From Paenibacillaceae bacterium (GTDB lineage Bacteria > Bacillota > Bacilli > Paenibacillales > NBRC-103111), in NCBI GenBank assembly GCA_029256185.1, contig JAQSYI010000025.1, positions 35,295-99,294 of the forward strand: a stretch of DNA of 64,000 nucleotides, given 5' to 3'. Made by a program: the position numbers and the translations under genes. Shown in pieces: positions 25,836 to 36,200 of this stretch. The notes below the pieces were generated by a model, which was not told the origin of the DNA, did no database searches, and saw only the letters and a list, made by a program, of their open reading frames with translations. Each line of letters begins with the position of its first letter. The stretch's first letter is position 1.

Positions 25836-28100
25836 ATGAAAAGAACGAAATCCAACCTGATGCGTAAGTACTTTCTTTCCTACCTGCTGATCTTTTCTGT
25901 TCCTGTTGCGATCCTGGGGTCAGCCATCTACTACAGCGCAATTCTTTCGTTCAAGAAGGAGATTGAGAACTCCAATCTTGATAAGCTTCATCTGGTTAAG
26001 GAACTGACGGACAGACAGATGCGGGAGCTCCGTTATACGGCAACTTCCATTTCTCTTGATTCCAAGCTGACTCCCTTCAGGGTGCAGAACCAGCAATATA
26101 GCCTGTTGGAAGCGATCCAGGAGCTTAAACGGTACCGGAATGGCAATGCCATCATGGATGAGATTCTGCTGTATTATCATGGGGATTCTTATATTTACTC
26201 CTCCAATGGCCAGACGGATGTTCAAAGACTGGCTGACCAATTCTACAAATTTGAGAACTGGGATAGCAGCAGCTTAATTTATGATATTAACCACATCAAG
26301 GAAGCGACGATCCGGCCTGCCGAGGTTATTCAGTTAATAAACAACGAATCTGCCCGTGTGATAACCTATATGTTTCCTATTCCCTACATGAGCACCCAGT
26401 CTTATGGCACAGGTATTATCTTGATTGGGGAAGCGAAGCTGACCGATTTGATTGAGAATACACTTGGCGCATTCCAGGGCGCCGTGTTTATTTTTAATGA
26501 GCATGACCGAATTCTGGCCTCCAAGAATAAGGGGGCGGAGATTGATTCGAGCTCCTTTATCAGTCATGTCAAAGCGTTGAACAATAAATCCGGTATCTAC
26601 AATACAGCAATCGACCATGAGCAGTATTCGATTGCTTACGTCCGGTCAGAAGATACGGGATGGACCGTTATGTCTGTGATGCCCTCACAGCAATTCATGC
26701 ACCGGGTCATTAAGATGAAAACCATAATCTATATCGTTTTTTCACTTGTGATTGTCATCGGCCTGGGGCTCTCCGTCATGCTTTCCGCCAATCTGTACCT
26801 GCCCATCCGCAAGCTGGCGGATTATATCAAGAACCAGAGGGAGACCACGGGCAATCAACGGGGGAACGAACTGGAGCTGATCCGGGATACACTGGATTCC
26901 CAGTATGGGCACAATGAGGACCTCAGGCAGCGTATCCATGTCCAAAGCCCTTACGTGCGTGAACAAGTATTAATCAGACTGTTAAAAGGGGGGATTCAGG
27001 ATTTTCAGGAGGTCGAGCATTTGCTCGCCTGCCATGAGATGGAGATGTTCAGCACTCATTTCTACGTTATGCTGATTGCACTGGAGAACAGCAGGGAGTG
27101 TGAGCTCAGTCTGCAGCAAAGAGAAGATCTGCGGACCTTGCTGTCCAAGATGGTAAGCGGAGACTGGATCGGCTATGGAGTAGAGCTTATTCATGATAAT
27201 GCCATAGCCTTTCTCGTCACCTTGCCGACAGCTGCAGCCGACCCGCGGCAGATGCAGGTGGAGATCGGACAGCAAGTTGAGCAGAGAATCAAGGAAACCA
27301 TTCATTGGTCCGCTACCATAGCAATCGGCAATATCTACGGAGAGATTAGACAGATTAACCGCTCCTTCATTGAATCCATGGCGGCGATGGAATACAAAAT
27401 GGGAAGAGGAGCCGGAAAGCTGCTGTTCTTTGACGAAATCCCCAGCCTGCAGGATCAGACATCATGGTACTCCATAGAGGAGCAGGCCAAATTCATCCAA
27501 AGCTTGAAGCAGGGAGATCTTGTGGTAGCCAGCGAAACACTTGGACGCATGATGGATAATATTTCTAAAAAAGAACAATCCATTCTGCTGCTGAAATGTG
27601 TCTGCTTCGAGGTCATCAATACGCTGTTCCGGACATTGAAGGAAATGAATATAAGCGACTATTCGTCCAAAATCAAAAGCCTGCTTACTTTTGAATCGCC
27701 TCAGGAGCTGGAGTCGTTGCTGCTGCCGTTGATTGCTGAGGTATGCGAAGAGGTGGGACGGGTCAAGGAAGGCAAGCATGTGCAGTTGAAGGAGCAAATA
27801 CTGGCATTTATTCATCAGGAATACAAATCGTCCCAGATTAATCTGGAGCAAATAGCTCAACAGCATCAGCTCTCCCTGTCATATGTAAGCCGCTTTATTA
27901 AAGAGCATACTGGTTATACATTTACCGATTATATCTTCCACATGAGGCTGGAATCGATCAAGGAGGAGCTAAAAGCATCTGACAAGAATATTAAGGACAT
28001 TATCACCGGGCATGGTTATACGGGCGTATCCACCTTCATCGATAAGTTCAAAAGGGTGGAGGGGGTCACACCGGGAGAATACCGCCGCTTGTATTCATAA
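25836..28100 (+). CDS. Membrane-anchored AraC-family regulator of the second sugar locus
   Basis: A 754-residue sensor-regulator built like the one at 217. Membrane segments lie near 12-32 and 295-318 and enclose an extracellular domain of about 260 residues. A HAMP-like region and a long linker follow, with a C-terminal AraC helix-turn-helix from about 650, ending GVTPGEYRRLYS. GAGGAAGCC lies before the ATG. The cre-like site in its promoter suggests repression by preferred sugars. It precedes the permease operon and probably activates it. Confidence 0.9.
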   Translation: MKRTKSNLMRKYFLSYLLIFSVPVAILGSAIYYSAILSFKKEIENSNLDKLHLVKELTDRQMRELRYTATSISLDSKLTPFRVQNQQYSLLEAIQELKRYRNGNAIMDEILLYYHGDSYIYSSNGQTDVQRLADQFYKFENWDSSSLIYDINHIKEATIRPAEVIQLINNESARVITYMFPIPYMSTQSYGTGIILIGEAKLTDLIENTLGAFQGAVFIFNEHDRILASKNKGAEIDSSSFISHVKALNNKSGIYNTAIDHEQYSIAYVRSEDTGWTVMSVMPSQQFMHRVIKMKTIIYIVFSLVIVIGLGLSVMLSANLYLPIRKLADYIKNQRETTGNQRGNELELIRDTLDSQYGHNEDLRQRIHVQSPYVREQVLIRLLKGGIQDFQEVEHLLACHEMEMFSTHFYVMLIALENSRECELSLQQREDLRTLLSKMVSGDWIGYGVELIHDNAIAFLVTLPTAAADPRQMQVEIGQQVEQRIKETIHWSATIAIGNIYGEIRQINRSFIESMAAMEYKMGRGAGKLLFFDEIPSLQDQTSWYSIEEQAKFIQSLKQGDLVVASETLGRMMDNISKKEQSILLLKCVCFEVINTLFRTLKEMNISDYSSKIKSLLTFESPQELESLLLPLIAEVCEEVGRVKEGKHVQLKEQILAFIHQEYKSSQINLEQIAQQHQLSLSYVSRFIKEHTGYTFTDYIFHMRLESIKEELKASDKNIKDIITGHGYTGVSTFIDKFKRVEGVTPGEYRRLYS

Positions 28101-28114
28101 TGTAATTTCAATAG

Positions 28115-28162
28115 GAGCTGTCCTCCAAGTAGACTTGTCTACAGAGGGACGGCTCTGTTTTT
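28115..28162 (+). terminator. Rho-independent terminator of the second AraC gene
   Basis: GAGCTGTCCTC pairs with GAGGGACGGCTC (one G-T pair and a bulge), followed by TGTTTTTTT. Confidence 0.75.
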
Positions 28163-28314
28163 TTGCCTGCAACAACCGGTTATGGCGTGCAAGAACGAAA
28201 CATAAGCAACGGGCAAATATCCTGGTTTATCCGAATATTTACAAGGTCAAGACAGCGGGGTAAGGTGGGGATGGAAAAGCGCAACCACAAATGGAGAGGG
28301 AGGTTTATTGGAGC

Positions 28315-29265
28315 ATGGAGAATCAGGCAACTGACCTGCGGGTCCCCTTACAGAAGCCACTGCTTGGCAAAAGACTATTAAAGCTATCTAGGAACTGGCA
28401 ACTATATGTTTTTATGCTTCCTGCCGTGCTATACTTTCTGATTTTTCATTATTATCCAATGTACGGCTTGCAAATTGCTTTTAAGGAATATATCGCCACG
28501 AAGGGGATATGGGGAAGCGGATGGGTGGGGATGGAGCATTTTGAGCGTTTTTACCATTCCTACTACTTCTGGACGCTGATCAAAAATACGCTGCTCATTA
28601 ATGTGTACCAGTTGGTCTTGTTTCCGGTATCGGTTATTGTGGCACTGTCCATCAATGAGGTGAAGGACGGCTTCTTCAAACGGATTGTCCAGACTGTCAC
28701 ATTTGCTCCCCATTTCATCTCCGTAGTTGTAATGAGCGGGATTATCATCAGCTTCTTGAACCCGCGGACAGGGATCATCAATGTGATGCTGAAGCAGCTT
28801 GGCTTTAATCCCATTGCGTTTATGACAGAACCGCAATGGTTTAAGACCATATTCGTCCTGTCAGGCGAGTGGCAGCATTTTGGCTGGGGTACGATCATCT
28901 ACCTGGCTGCCTTATCCGGAGTTAATCCGGATCTTCACGAGGCGGCAACAATGGATGGCGCAACCCGGATGCAGCGGGTGAGACATATTAATTTCCCCTC
29001 GATTTTACCGACGGTTGTCATCATGTTCATTCTTAACATGGGGAACTTTATGTCTGTAGGGTTTGAGAAAATTTATTTGCTGCAGAATTCGCTTAATCTT
29101 GATGCTTCGGAAGTCATTCAAACTTATGTTTATAAGAGCGGTGTCCTGCAAGCTCAATACAGCTTCTCGACAGCCGTAGGATTATTTAATTCCGTTGTTA
29201 ATCTGATTTTATTAGTCAGTGTTAATTATTTATCCAAAAAAACAAGTGAAACCAGTTTGTGGTGA
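28315..29265 (+). CDS. Sugar ABC transporter permease, LplB type
   Basis: A 316-residue permease similar in layout to the one at 3325, with six hydrophobic segments and the EAA loop LHEAATMDGATRMQRV near 212. The ATG at 28315 (MENQATDL) follows AGGGAGG by 11 bases and is preferred over the ATG at 28291, which would sit before that site. It is followed after 18 bases by its partner permease. No ATPase gene is present in the locus. Confidence 0.9.
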   Translation: MENQATDLRVPLQKPLLGKRLLKLSRNWQLYVFMLPAVLYFLIFHYYPMYGLQIAFKEYIATKGIWGSGWVGMEHFERFYHSYYFWTLIKNTLLINVYQLVLFPVSVIVALSINEVKDGFFKRIVQTVTFAPHFISVVVMSGIIISFLNPRTGIINVMLKQLGFNPIAFMTEPQWFKTIFVLSGEWQHFGWGTIIYLAALSGVNPDLHEAATMDGATRMQRVRHINFPSILPTVVIMFILNMGNFMSVGFEKIYLLQNSLNLDASEVIQTYVYKSGVLQAQYSFSTAVGLFNSVVNLILLVSVNYLSKKTSETSLW

Positions 29266-29283
29266 AGGAGGAAAAAGGAGTAC

Positions 29284-30177
29284 ATGAAGAAAACAGGCTG
29301 GAACGACCGGATATTTGTAAGCTGCAACTACTTCTTTCTCAGCCTCCTGCTGCTCATTGTCTTATATCCGCTGATTTATTTAACCAGCGCATCAATCAGC
29401 AATCCGACCCTGGTTAATACGGGTGAGATGTGGTTATTGCCCAAGGACGTTACCCTGGAGGGTTACACCCGGGTATTCCAGAACCGGGACATATGGACGG
29501 GTTATCTGAATACAATTTTTTACACGGTGGCGGGTACGCTGATCAATCTGCTTGTTACACTCCCTTGTGCCTATGCGCTTGCAAGGCGGGGATTGGCAGG
29601 CAGGAAGATCGTCATGACAATGCTTTTGTTGACTATGTTCTTTAATGGGGGGGTTATTCCCACATTCCTGCTGGTTAAGTCCCTGGGCTTGATCAATACG
29701 GTATGGGCACTGCTGCTTCCTTCTGCTGCAGCAGCATGGAACATTGTGATTACGAGAACCTTCTTTCAGAATACGATCCCCCGTGAATTAGAGGAGGCTG
29801 CAGAGATAGACGGCTGTTCCAATTTCCGTCTATTCGCCAGTGTCATCCTTCCCTTGTCGGCTCCCATTATTGCCGTAATGTCGCTGTTCTATGGAGTTGG
29901 GCATTGGAATCAATATTTTTCGGCGCTGCTTTATTTGAAGGACCGGGGACTGTATCCGCTGCAGCTGTTTCTGCGGGAAATCCTTGTTCTTAATGAAATG
30001 AACGCAACTATGATGATGGATGGAGCAGATATAGAATCAGTGGCCGAACAAGCGCGTATTGCTGAAATTATTAAGTATGCGATTATGATAGTATCAGCAT
30101 TGCCTTTGATTATTGCGTACCCATTCATGCAACGCTTCTTCTTAAAGGGGGTGATGGTGGGTTCGCTGAAGGGTTAA
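29284..30177 (+). CDS. Sugar ABC transporter permease, LplC/YtcP type
   Basis: A 297-residue permease with six membrane segments, an EAA loop (ELEEAAEIDGCSNFRLF) and the family end FFLKGVMVGSLKG. AAGGAGGAAAAAGGAG precedes the ATG. It pairs with the permease at 28315 and is followed after 60 bases by the binding protein. Confidence 0.9.
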   Translation: MKKTGWNDRIFVSCNYFFLSLLLLIVLYPLIYLTSASISNPTLVNTGEMWLLPKDVTLEGYTRVFQNRDIWTGYLNTIFYTVAGTLINLLVTLPCAYALARRGLAGRKIVMTMLLLTMFFNGGVIPTFLLVKSLGLINTVWALLLPSAAAAWNIVITRTFFQNTIPRELEEAAEIDGCSNFRLFASVILPLSAPIIAVMSLFYGVGHWNQYFSALLYLKDRGLYPLQLFLREILVLNEMNATMMMDGADIESVAEQARIAEIIKYAIMIVSALPLIIAYPFMQRFFLKGVMVGSLKG

Positions 30178-30237
30178 CCACATTTCGGTTATACAGGAAT
30201 GAAGCAGAACGACATTTTACAACAGGGGGTAATATAC

Positions 30238-31848
30238 GTGAAAAGAAGCATCGCGATTGGACTAACGGCCATACTGGCAAGTATGAGCCTTGCTGCGTGC
30301 TCGTCATCAAAAGAGGCGGAGCCCGCCAGTACTGCAGAAGCTGCTGCGCCGGCAAACTTTAATGCCCAGAAATTCCCGATCGTAAATGAGAAGATAACCT
30401 TGAAATTAATGGGCGTTAAAGCTCCTACTCAAACCCCGTGGGATCAGATGGATTTGTTCAAAGAAATGGAGCGGCTGACCAATATTCACTTTGAGTTTGA
30501 CACGCCGCCTGCACAGGGGTACCAGGAAAGGAAAAATCTGGCCTTTGCAAGCGGCGAATATCCCGATGTTTTCTTCGCAGGCGGCTTGAGTGTAGCCGAT
30601 GAAACGAACTATGGGCAACAGGGTATTCTTATTCCTTTGGAGGGCTTGATCGAGAAGTATGCTCCGAATATTAAAGCGATGTTCGAGAAATATCCGGAAA
30701 TCAAGAAATCCGTCACCACGACCGACGGGCATATCTATGCGCTGCCGCAAGTGACAGAATTGGCTCATAACGTGATCAAGAAAACCTGGATCAATGGCAG
30801 CTGGATGGAGGCGGTGGGGATAGCGAAGCCTCCCGAGAGCACTGAAGAGCTTTATACTATGCTGCAGGCCTTCAAGGAGAAGGACCCCAACAAAAATGGC
30901 AAGGCGGATGAGGTGCCATTCTCAGGGGCGGGGATCAATGATGTGCGCATTCCGATCCTTGCCGCCTTCGGTTACCGGAATAACCCGGGCATTAACGGTT
31001 GGGTTAATGTGATTAACGACAAGGCGGTCTTTGTCGGTAAGGAAGAGGGATATAAGCAATATTTGATTTACATGAACAAGTTGTTTAAGGAGAAGCTGTT
31101 GGATAACGAAATTTTCTCCCAAACCAGCCAGCAGTTCACGGCCAAAGGGAAGGCCAACACAATTGGAGCATTCGTCGTATCAGCCCCGCAATCGCTGCTG
31201 GATGTGAAGACGCCGGAGGAAACGATGAAGCATCCTCCTATTCCGCCGATGGTCAGCTCCTTCAATAAGGATAAGGTATATCCGTTAGAGTCGGGAACCC
31301 GCCGGGGCACATTTGCGATTACCAATAAAAACAAATATCCGGAAGCCACAATCCGTTGGGTGGATTACTTCTATTCGACGGAAGGAAGCACCCTCCTTAA
31401 TTCAGGTATTGAAGGAGTAGGCTGGAAGTGGACAGACGCGGAGAAGACCAAGTGGGCGCGGATCGCTGCAGAGGGAAAAACAGCAGAGGAAACACGGGCG
31501 ACGATGACACCCGAGTCTGGCTCCACACCTCCGATCTATAAGGAGAAAAGCTTCCATTACAAAATCGATGATCCTGTGGTGCAATGGCTGCATAAGGTTT
31601 CCGAGGAGCAGTATATGAAGGTTGCCAAGGAAGGTTATCCGCTGGTCTATTATACCGATGAAGAGCAGAAGGCGTTAAACTCCTTAACTAATGATATCAA
31701 TACGTATGTGCTGCAAATGGAGGCCAAGTTTATTATGGGCGCAGAGCCAATAAGCGGCTGGGACGCCTATGTAAGCACACTTAATAAAATGAACATCGAC
31801 CAGTTCATCGACATTTATCAGAAGGCATATGACCGTTGGAAAAAATAG
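30238..31848 (+). CDS. Lipoprotein sugar-binding protein of the second transporter
   Basis: A 536-residue extracellular binding protein starting at GTG, with AGGGGG 9 bases upstream; the in-frame ATG at 30199 has no support. The lipobox is SLAAC with Cys21, then an Ala/Glu-rich linker. The mature part fits the extracellular solute-binding family 1 of the large LplA/YtcQ size class. Given the GH74 gene downstream, xyloglucan oligosaccharides are a reasonable guess for the ligand, but this is context only. Confidence 0.9.
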   Translation: MKRSIAIGLTAILASMSLAACSSSKEAEPASTAEAAAPANFNAQKFPIVNEKITLKLMGVKAPTQTPWDQMDLFKEMERLTNIHFEFDTPPAQGYQERKNLAFASGEYPDVFFAGGLSVADETNYGQQGILIPLEGLIEKYAPNIKAMFEKYPEIKKSVTTTDGHIYALPQVTELAHNVIKKTWINGSWMEAVGIAKPPESTEELYTMLQAFKEKDPNKNGKADEVPFSGAGINDVRIPILAAFGYRNNPGINGWVNVINDKAVFVGKEEGYKQYLIYMNKLFKEKLLDNEIFSQTSQQFTAKGKANTIGAFVVSAPQSLLDVKTPEETMKHPPIPPMVSSFNKDKVYPLESGTRRGTFAITNKNKYPEATIRWVDYFYSTEGSTLLNSGIEGVGWKWTDAEKTKWARIAAEGKTAEETRATMTPESGSTPPIYKEKSFHYKIDDPVVQWLHKVSEEQYMKVAKEGYPLVYYTDEEQKALNSLTNDINTYVLQMEAKFIMGAEPISGWDAYVSTLNKMNIDQFIDIYQKAYDRWKK

Positions 31849-31867
31849 TAACCGGGAGATGAAAGCA

Positions 31868-33169
31868 ATGAACCAGGAAAGAGAATGGGTGGAGCAGCAG
31901 CTGAGTGTTCCGGTTTGCGGAAGCTATGATGTTGTAATCGCCGGTGGAGGACCTGCGGGGGTATCGGCGGCCATATCGGCGGCGCGGACAGGAGCCAAGA
32001 CTCTTCTGCTGGAGGTTGCCGGTTGTCTGGGAGGCGTATGGACCGCAGGCATGCTCACATGGTTATTCGATTTTGATCAAGACGGGTTTACCAGAGAGCT
32101 TACTGCCGAGTTGGAGAAACGGGGAGCAAGGATTGGCAGCAACCCCGATAAATACACCTATGATATTGAGGAAATGAAGCTGCTGCTGGAGGAGCTGTGC
32201 CTGGAGGCGGGAGTGGAGATCCAATTGCATACCCGTGTTGTTTCGGCAGTGAAGGACGGCTCCAACCGGTTGCGGGCCGTTGTCAGCGAGTCCAAATCGG
32301 GCAGGCAGGCCTGGACGGCATCAGCGTTTATCGATGCCACAGGAGACGGAGATCTGGGAGCACTGGCAGGCTGCGGCTTTGACTATGGCTATCATACGCC
32401 GGAGGAGATTCAGCCCATGACATTCATGGCGCTTGTATCTGTAGCCAATCCGGAGGAGCTTAAGGAGTATATTTCCTTTTGGAAAGGAGAGATAGGCTGG
32501 CGGGTCAAGACCTGGAAGGGCTTCATGTCTGAAATCAAGCGAGCCGGTCTGGAGCCCTCCTACGCAAGGCCGACGTTATTCCAAGTTCGTCAGAGTCTTC
32601 TTGCTATCATGATTAACCATGAGTATGGGGTGTGTTCCTTCGATGCCAGACAGGTGACCGAGGCGACCATTCGCGGCAGGGCGGAAGTCAACCGGATTGT
32701 CAAGGCGCTGCAGAAGCTGGGAGGGCAATGGGAAAGTATCCAGATGGTTGCTTCAGCGGAGCACATCGGCGTTCGCGAGGGACGTCGGATTCACGGGCTC
32801 TATCAAGTGACATTGGATGATATGAAGGCAGGGGTCAGGCATGAGGCTGCTGCTGCCAGAGTCTCATTTGGAGTAGATGTCCATTCCTTTAATAAAGACC
32901 AAAACAGGCAGGAAGCCGGATTATCCAATCTGGGAATTCCAACCCAGCCTTATGACATTCCCGTTCAGGCATTAATTGCCAAGGATGTGACCGGTCTTCT
33001 CATGGCGGGGCGCTGCATAAGCGGAGATTATCTGGCACACGCCAGCTACCGGGTTACCGGCAATGCAGTGGTCATGGGGCAGACTGCGGGTGTTACGGCT
33101 GCCCTGTCGGCCCGCTTAGGTATCCTTCCCCAGCATGTACCCTGGGATGAAGTAAAGCAGTATCTATAG
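31868..33169 (+). CDS. FAD-dependent oxidoreductase (FAD_oxidored family)
   Basis: A 433-residue flavoprotein. The N-terminal dinucleotide fold is seen in VVIAGGGPAGVSAA, with the acidic end of strand 2 in LLLEVAG and the typical GCLGGVWTAGM after it. Near the C-terminus GLLMAGRCISGDYLAH is the second FAD contact. The ATG at 31868 follows GGGAG by 9 bases. Members of this family often sit in Paenibacillus sugar loci next to Lpl-type transporters; the reaction is not known to me. No signal peptide, so cytoplasmic. It is followed by a hairpin and the GH74 gene. Confidence 0.8.
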   Translation: MNQEREWVEQQLSVPVCGSYDVVIAGGGPAGVSAAISAARTGAKTLLLEVAGCLGGVWTAGMLTWLFDFDQDGFTRELTAELEKRGARIGSNPDKYTYDIEEMKLLLEELCLEAGVEIQLHTRVVSAVKDGSNRLRAVVSESKSGRQAWTASAFIDATGDGDLGALAGCGFDYGYHTPEEIQPMTFMALVSVANPEELKEYISFWKGEIGWRVKTWKGFMSEIKRAGLEPSYARPTLFQVRQSLLAIMINHEYGVCSFDARQVTEATIRGRAEVNRIVKALQKLGGQWESIQMVASAEHIGVREGRRIHGLYQVTLDDMKAGVRHEAAAARVSFGVDVHSFNKDQNRQEAGLSNLGIPTQPYDIPVQALIAKDVTGLLMAGRCISGDYLAHASYRVTGNAVVMGQTAGVTAALSARLGILPQHVPWDEVKQYL

Positions 33170-33181
33170 GGTTGGTTATGG

Positions 33182-33216
33182 TGCCTCATCAGACCGCTTA
33201 GCAGTCTGATGAGGCA
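33182..33216 (+). terminator. Perfect hairpin between the oxidoreductase and GH74 genes
   Basis: GCCTCATCAGAC at 33183-33194 and GTCTGATGAGGC at 33204-33215 pair perfectly around a 9-base loop, with one further T-A pair. No T-run follows, so it may stabilise the upstream message end or attenuate rather than terminate fully. Confidence 0.5.
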
Positions 33217-33263
33217 TGGAGATATCCAGGAAATCTATGGTGATCAGAGGGGGGCCTGAATTG

Positions 33264-36200
33264 ATGAAGGGATGGATTTGCAGAATTCTAGTGGTGGCTA
33301 TTATTATTTCCTCGTTTACTGGCCTATCATTGACCAGGATTGCAAGAGCGGCAACAGCCGCTAATCCGGAATACGGTATACTGCCGGGGGACATTGTTAT
33401 TGATAATTCTGACACCGCTTACGTAACGACTGTCGGGCCTTCCTGGTCGTTAAGCACCTCTGCCGGAAAGTATGGCCCTAATTTCCGGTATGTTCAGCCT
33501 ACTCCTGCCAAGGACCATTATGTGCAATACAAGCCCAAAACGCTGTTGAGAGGAAATTATGATGTATACATCAACTATGTCTCCGGCGGGAACAGAGCAA
33601 GCAATGTTCCTGTTGAGGTCCACCACAACAATCAATATGAAACGGTGACGGTGGATCAGAAGGTCAATGGATTCCAATGGGTGCTGATCGGTACCTATTA
33701 CTTCACAGCAGATGGAGCCGAGTATGTTCGAATTAAGAATGCTGGAACAACCACTGCCAACGACGGCTGGGTAATGGCTGATGCGGTACGCTTCTCCAGG
33801 AATACAACTGCACCGGAGCCGGAGCCTGGAGTCAATGTAAATCTGAATACACTGACTGTTACGCCGGGAGCGCTGTCTCCGCTTTTCTCAGCGGCTGTTG
33901 CCGGCTATACCGTTCAAGTAGGCAATAGTATCAGCAGTATTGGCATTACGGCAACAACCTCCAGTCCGGCAGAGGTGACCCTTGCCGTCAACGGCACTCC
34001 TACGGTTACGGGCAGCACATATGCAGCCGCCCTTGAGTTGGGTCTTAACGAAATTGTTGTTACCGTAACGGCCAACGACAACTCTGCACAAAATTCTTAT
34101 ACGCTGCTGGTAAACCGTGCCTTGCAAGCAAGCGGCGACAACACACTGAACAGCCTGGCGATCAGCCGGGGAACGCTTGCTCCCGGATTCCATCCGGAAA
34201 CAACAAACTACAGTATCCAGGCAGGCTACACGACAGAGACAATCACTATTATACCCACCGTAAGCTCCGAGGTGTATCAGGCATTGACGGTTAACGGTGT
34301 GCCTGCTCTGTCCGGTTCCGCAAGTACGGTGTCCCTCGCCCTCGGCGTTAATAATATTCCGGTTACCGTAACTGCCGAGGACGGCTCACCCCGCACCTAT
34401 AGCCTGCATGTGGCAAGGGCGGAGGCGGTCAGCACCGATGCGGACTTGTCCGCTCTGTTCATCAGCGCTGGGGCCATGTCCTTCGACCCTGCTGTAACTG
34501 TCTATGACGTGGCAGTGAAGAGCATTGTATCCACCCTGGAAATCACACCGCGGGCAAGCTCTACTGTTTACCGCAATTTAACGGTAAATGCGGCAGCAGT
34601 GGCTTCTGACAGCAGCTACACCGTCAATCTGGCCGCGGGAATAAACGAAATTCCGATTGTGGTAACGGCTGAGGATAACACAACGCAGAGAACATACCTG
34701 CTTCGCATCACAAGAGCTTTGCCTGCCGGCGAAACAGTGGGAAATACCGGCCTGATCAATCCGCTTCTTGCTCCAAGGATCAGCCAGGCTGTTATGCTGT
34801 ATGTTGGCAACGGAGAAGGCTACGTGAACAATATCCGCTCATTCATAGACCCGGAGCTGCGTCTGGCAAAGCCGTTTACAGCGGGGGCTGAGGTTTACGT
34901 GCCTTTGGCTTATACGGTGGAAGGCTTCGGAGCAGCAACGGATTTATCGGGAGACGGCAGCATACTGAGAGTGGACTATGCAGGGAGGGCCATCGTATTT
35001 GCCAAGGACAGCAATGTGATTGATGTGAACGGACAGCCTGTTATCCTGCCTGCTCCCATTGCTTCCAAGGATGATTGGCTGTATGCTTCGGCGGAGACGG
35101 TAGCGGCAGTTTTTGAGAAAGAGCTGTTTCAAGACGATACCGGTCTGGTAATCTTCAGTGATGTGCCGAATCTGTTCCAATTACCTGGAGATCTTGCTCT
35201 TGTCAGGGAGATTACCGACGGATTCCAGTATGAATGGGGGAATGTACGGATTTATCCCGGCGGCTTCGTAACGGGCATGGTCATCCATCCTGTCGAGGAG
35301 GACCTGATGTATGTCCGTACCGATGTAGGCGGAGCTTACCGCTGGAACTCCTCAAGCGGGCAGTGGGTGCCGCTGATGGACAAATTTGGCCTTAATGAGC
35401 TGAATCTAGTCGGGGTAGACGGCATCGCCCTGTCACGGACGGATTCGAACGTGGTCTACGTTGCCGCGGGCATGTACGGCAATAAATCCACAGAGCCGCA
35501 TGACGTGCTAAAATCTACGGACAGAGGGCAGACCTGGCAGCGGACCAATCTGAACAAGCGTTTCTACGGCAACAGTACCGGCACTGCCGGAGACCAGCGG
35601 CTGGACGGAGAGCGGATTGCCGTGGATCCGTTTAACAGCAGTGTTGTATATGTTGGTACACGCTATAACGGATTATGGTATACCACCGATGGAGCTGAAA
35701 CCTGGAGCAAGGTAACCGCAGTTCCCAATGGAACGGAGCCTTCCGGTATAACCAATGTTGAATTTGATTACAGCGCAGGACAGACCATAGAAGGACGCGC
35801 CAAGGTTATCTATATCGGCGTTGAAGGACAGGGTGTTTACAAGAGTGCGGACGGAGGCAGCACATGGAGTGCAACGGTCAGTAACTTGACTGCCGGTCCA
35901 GTATACCCGAGAAGAATGTCTGTTTCCTCCGACGGAACGCTATATGTGACCTCGATTTCGAGCAACAACCGGTTGCATGCAGTAGTGAGCCCTGTTACAG
36001 CTCCTACTAATGGGGTATTCAAATATGATGGTGCTGCCTGGACCAATATTACCCCGCCTGCAAGCCAAGGGGCTCCATTCGGACAGGTGGCGGTCAAACC
36101 GGATGATCCGGATTATCTGTTGGCAGCTGAAGGCTACTACCAGACGGTCAAAATCTATGCTTCCCGGGATGCCGGGTTAACCTGGAGCTTGAAGGGCGAC

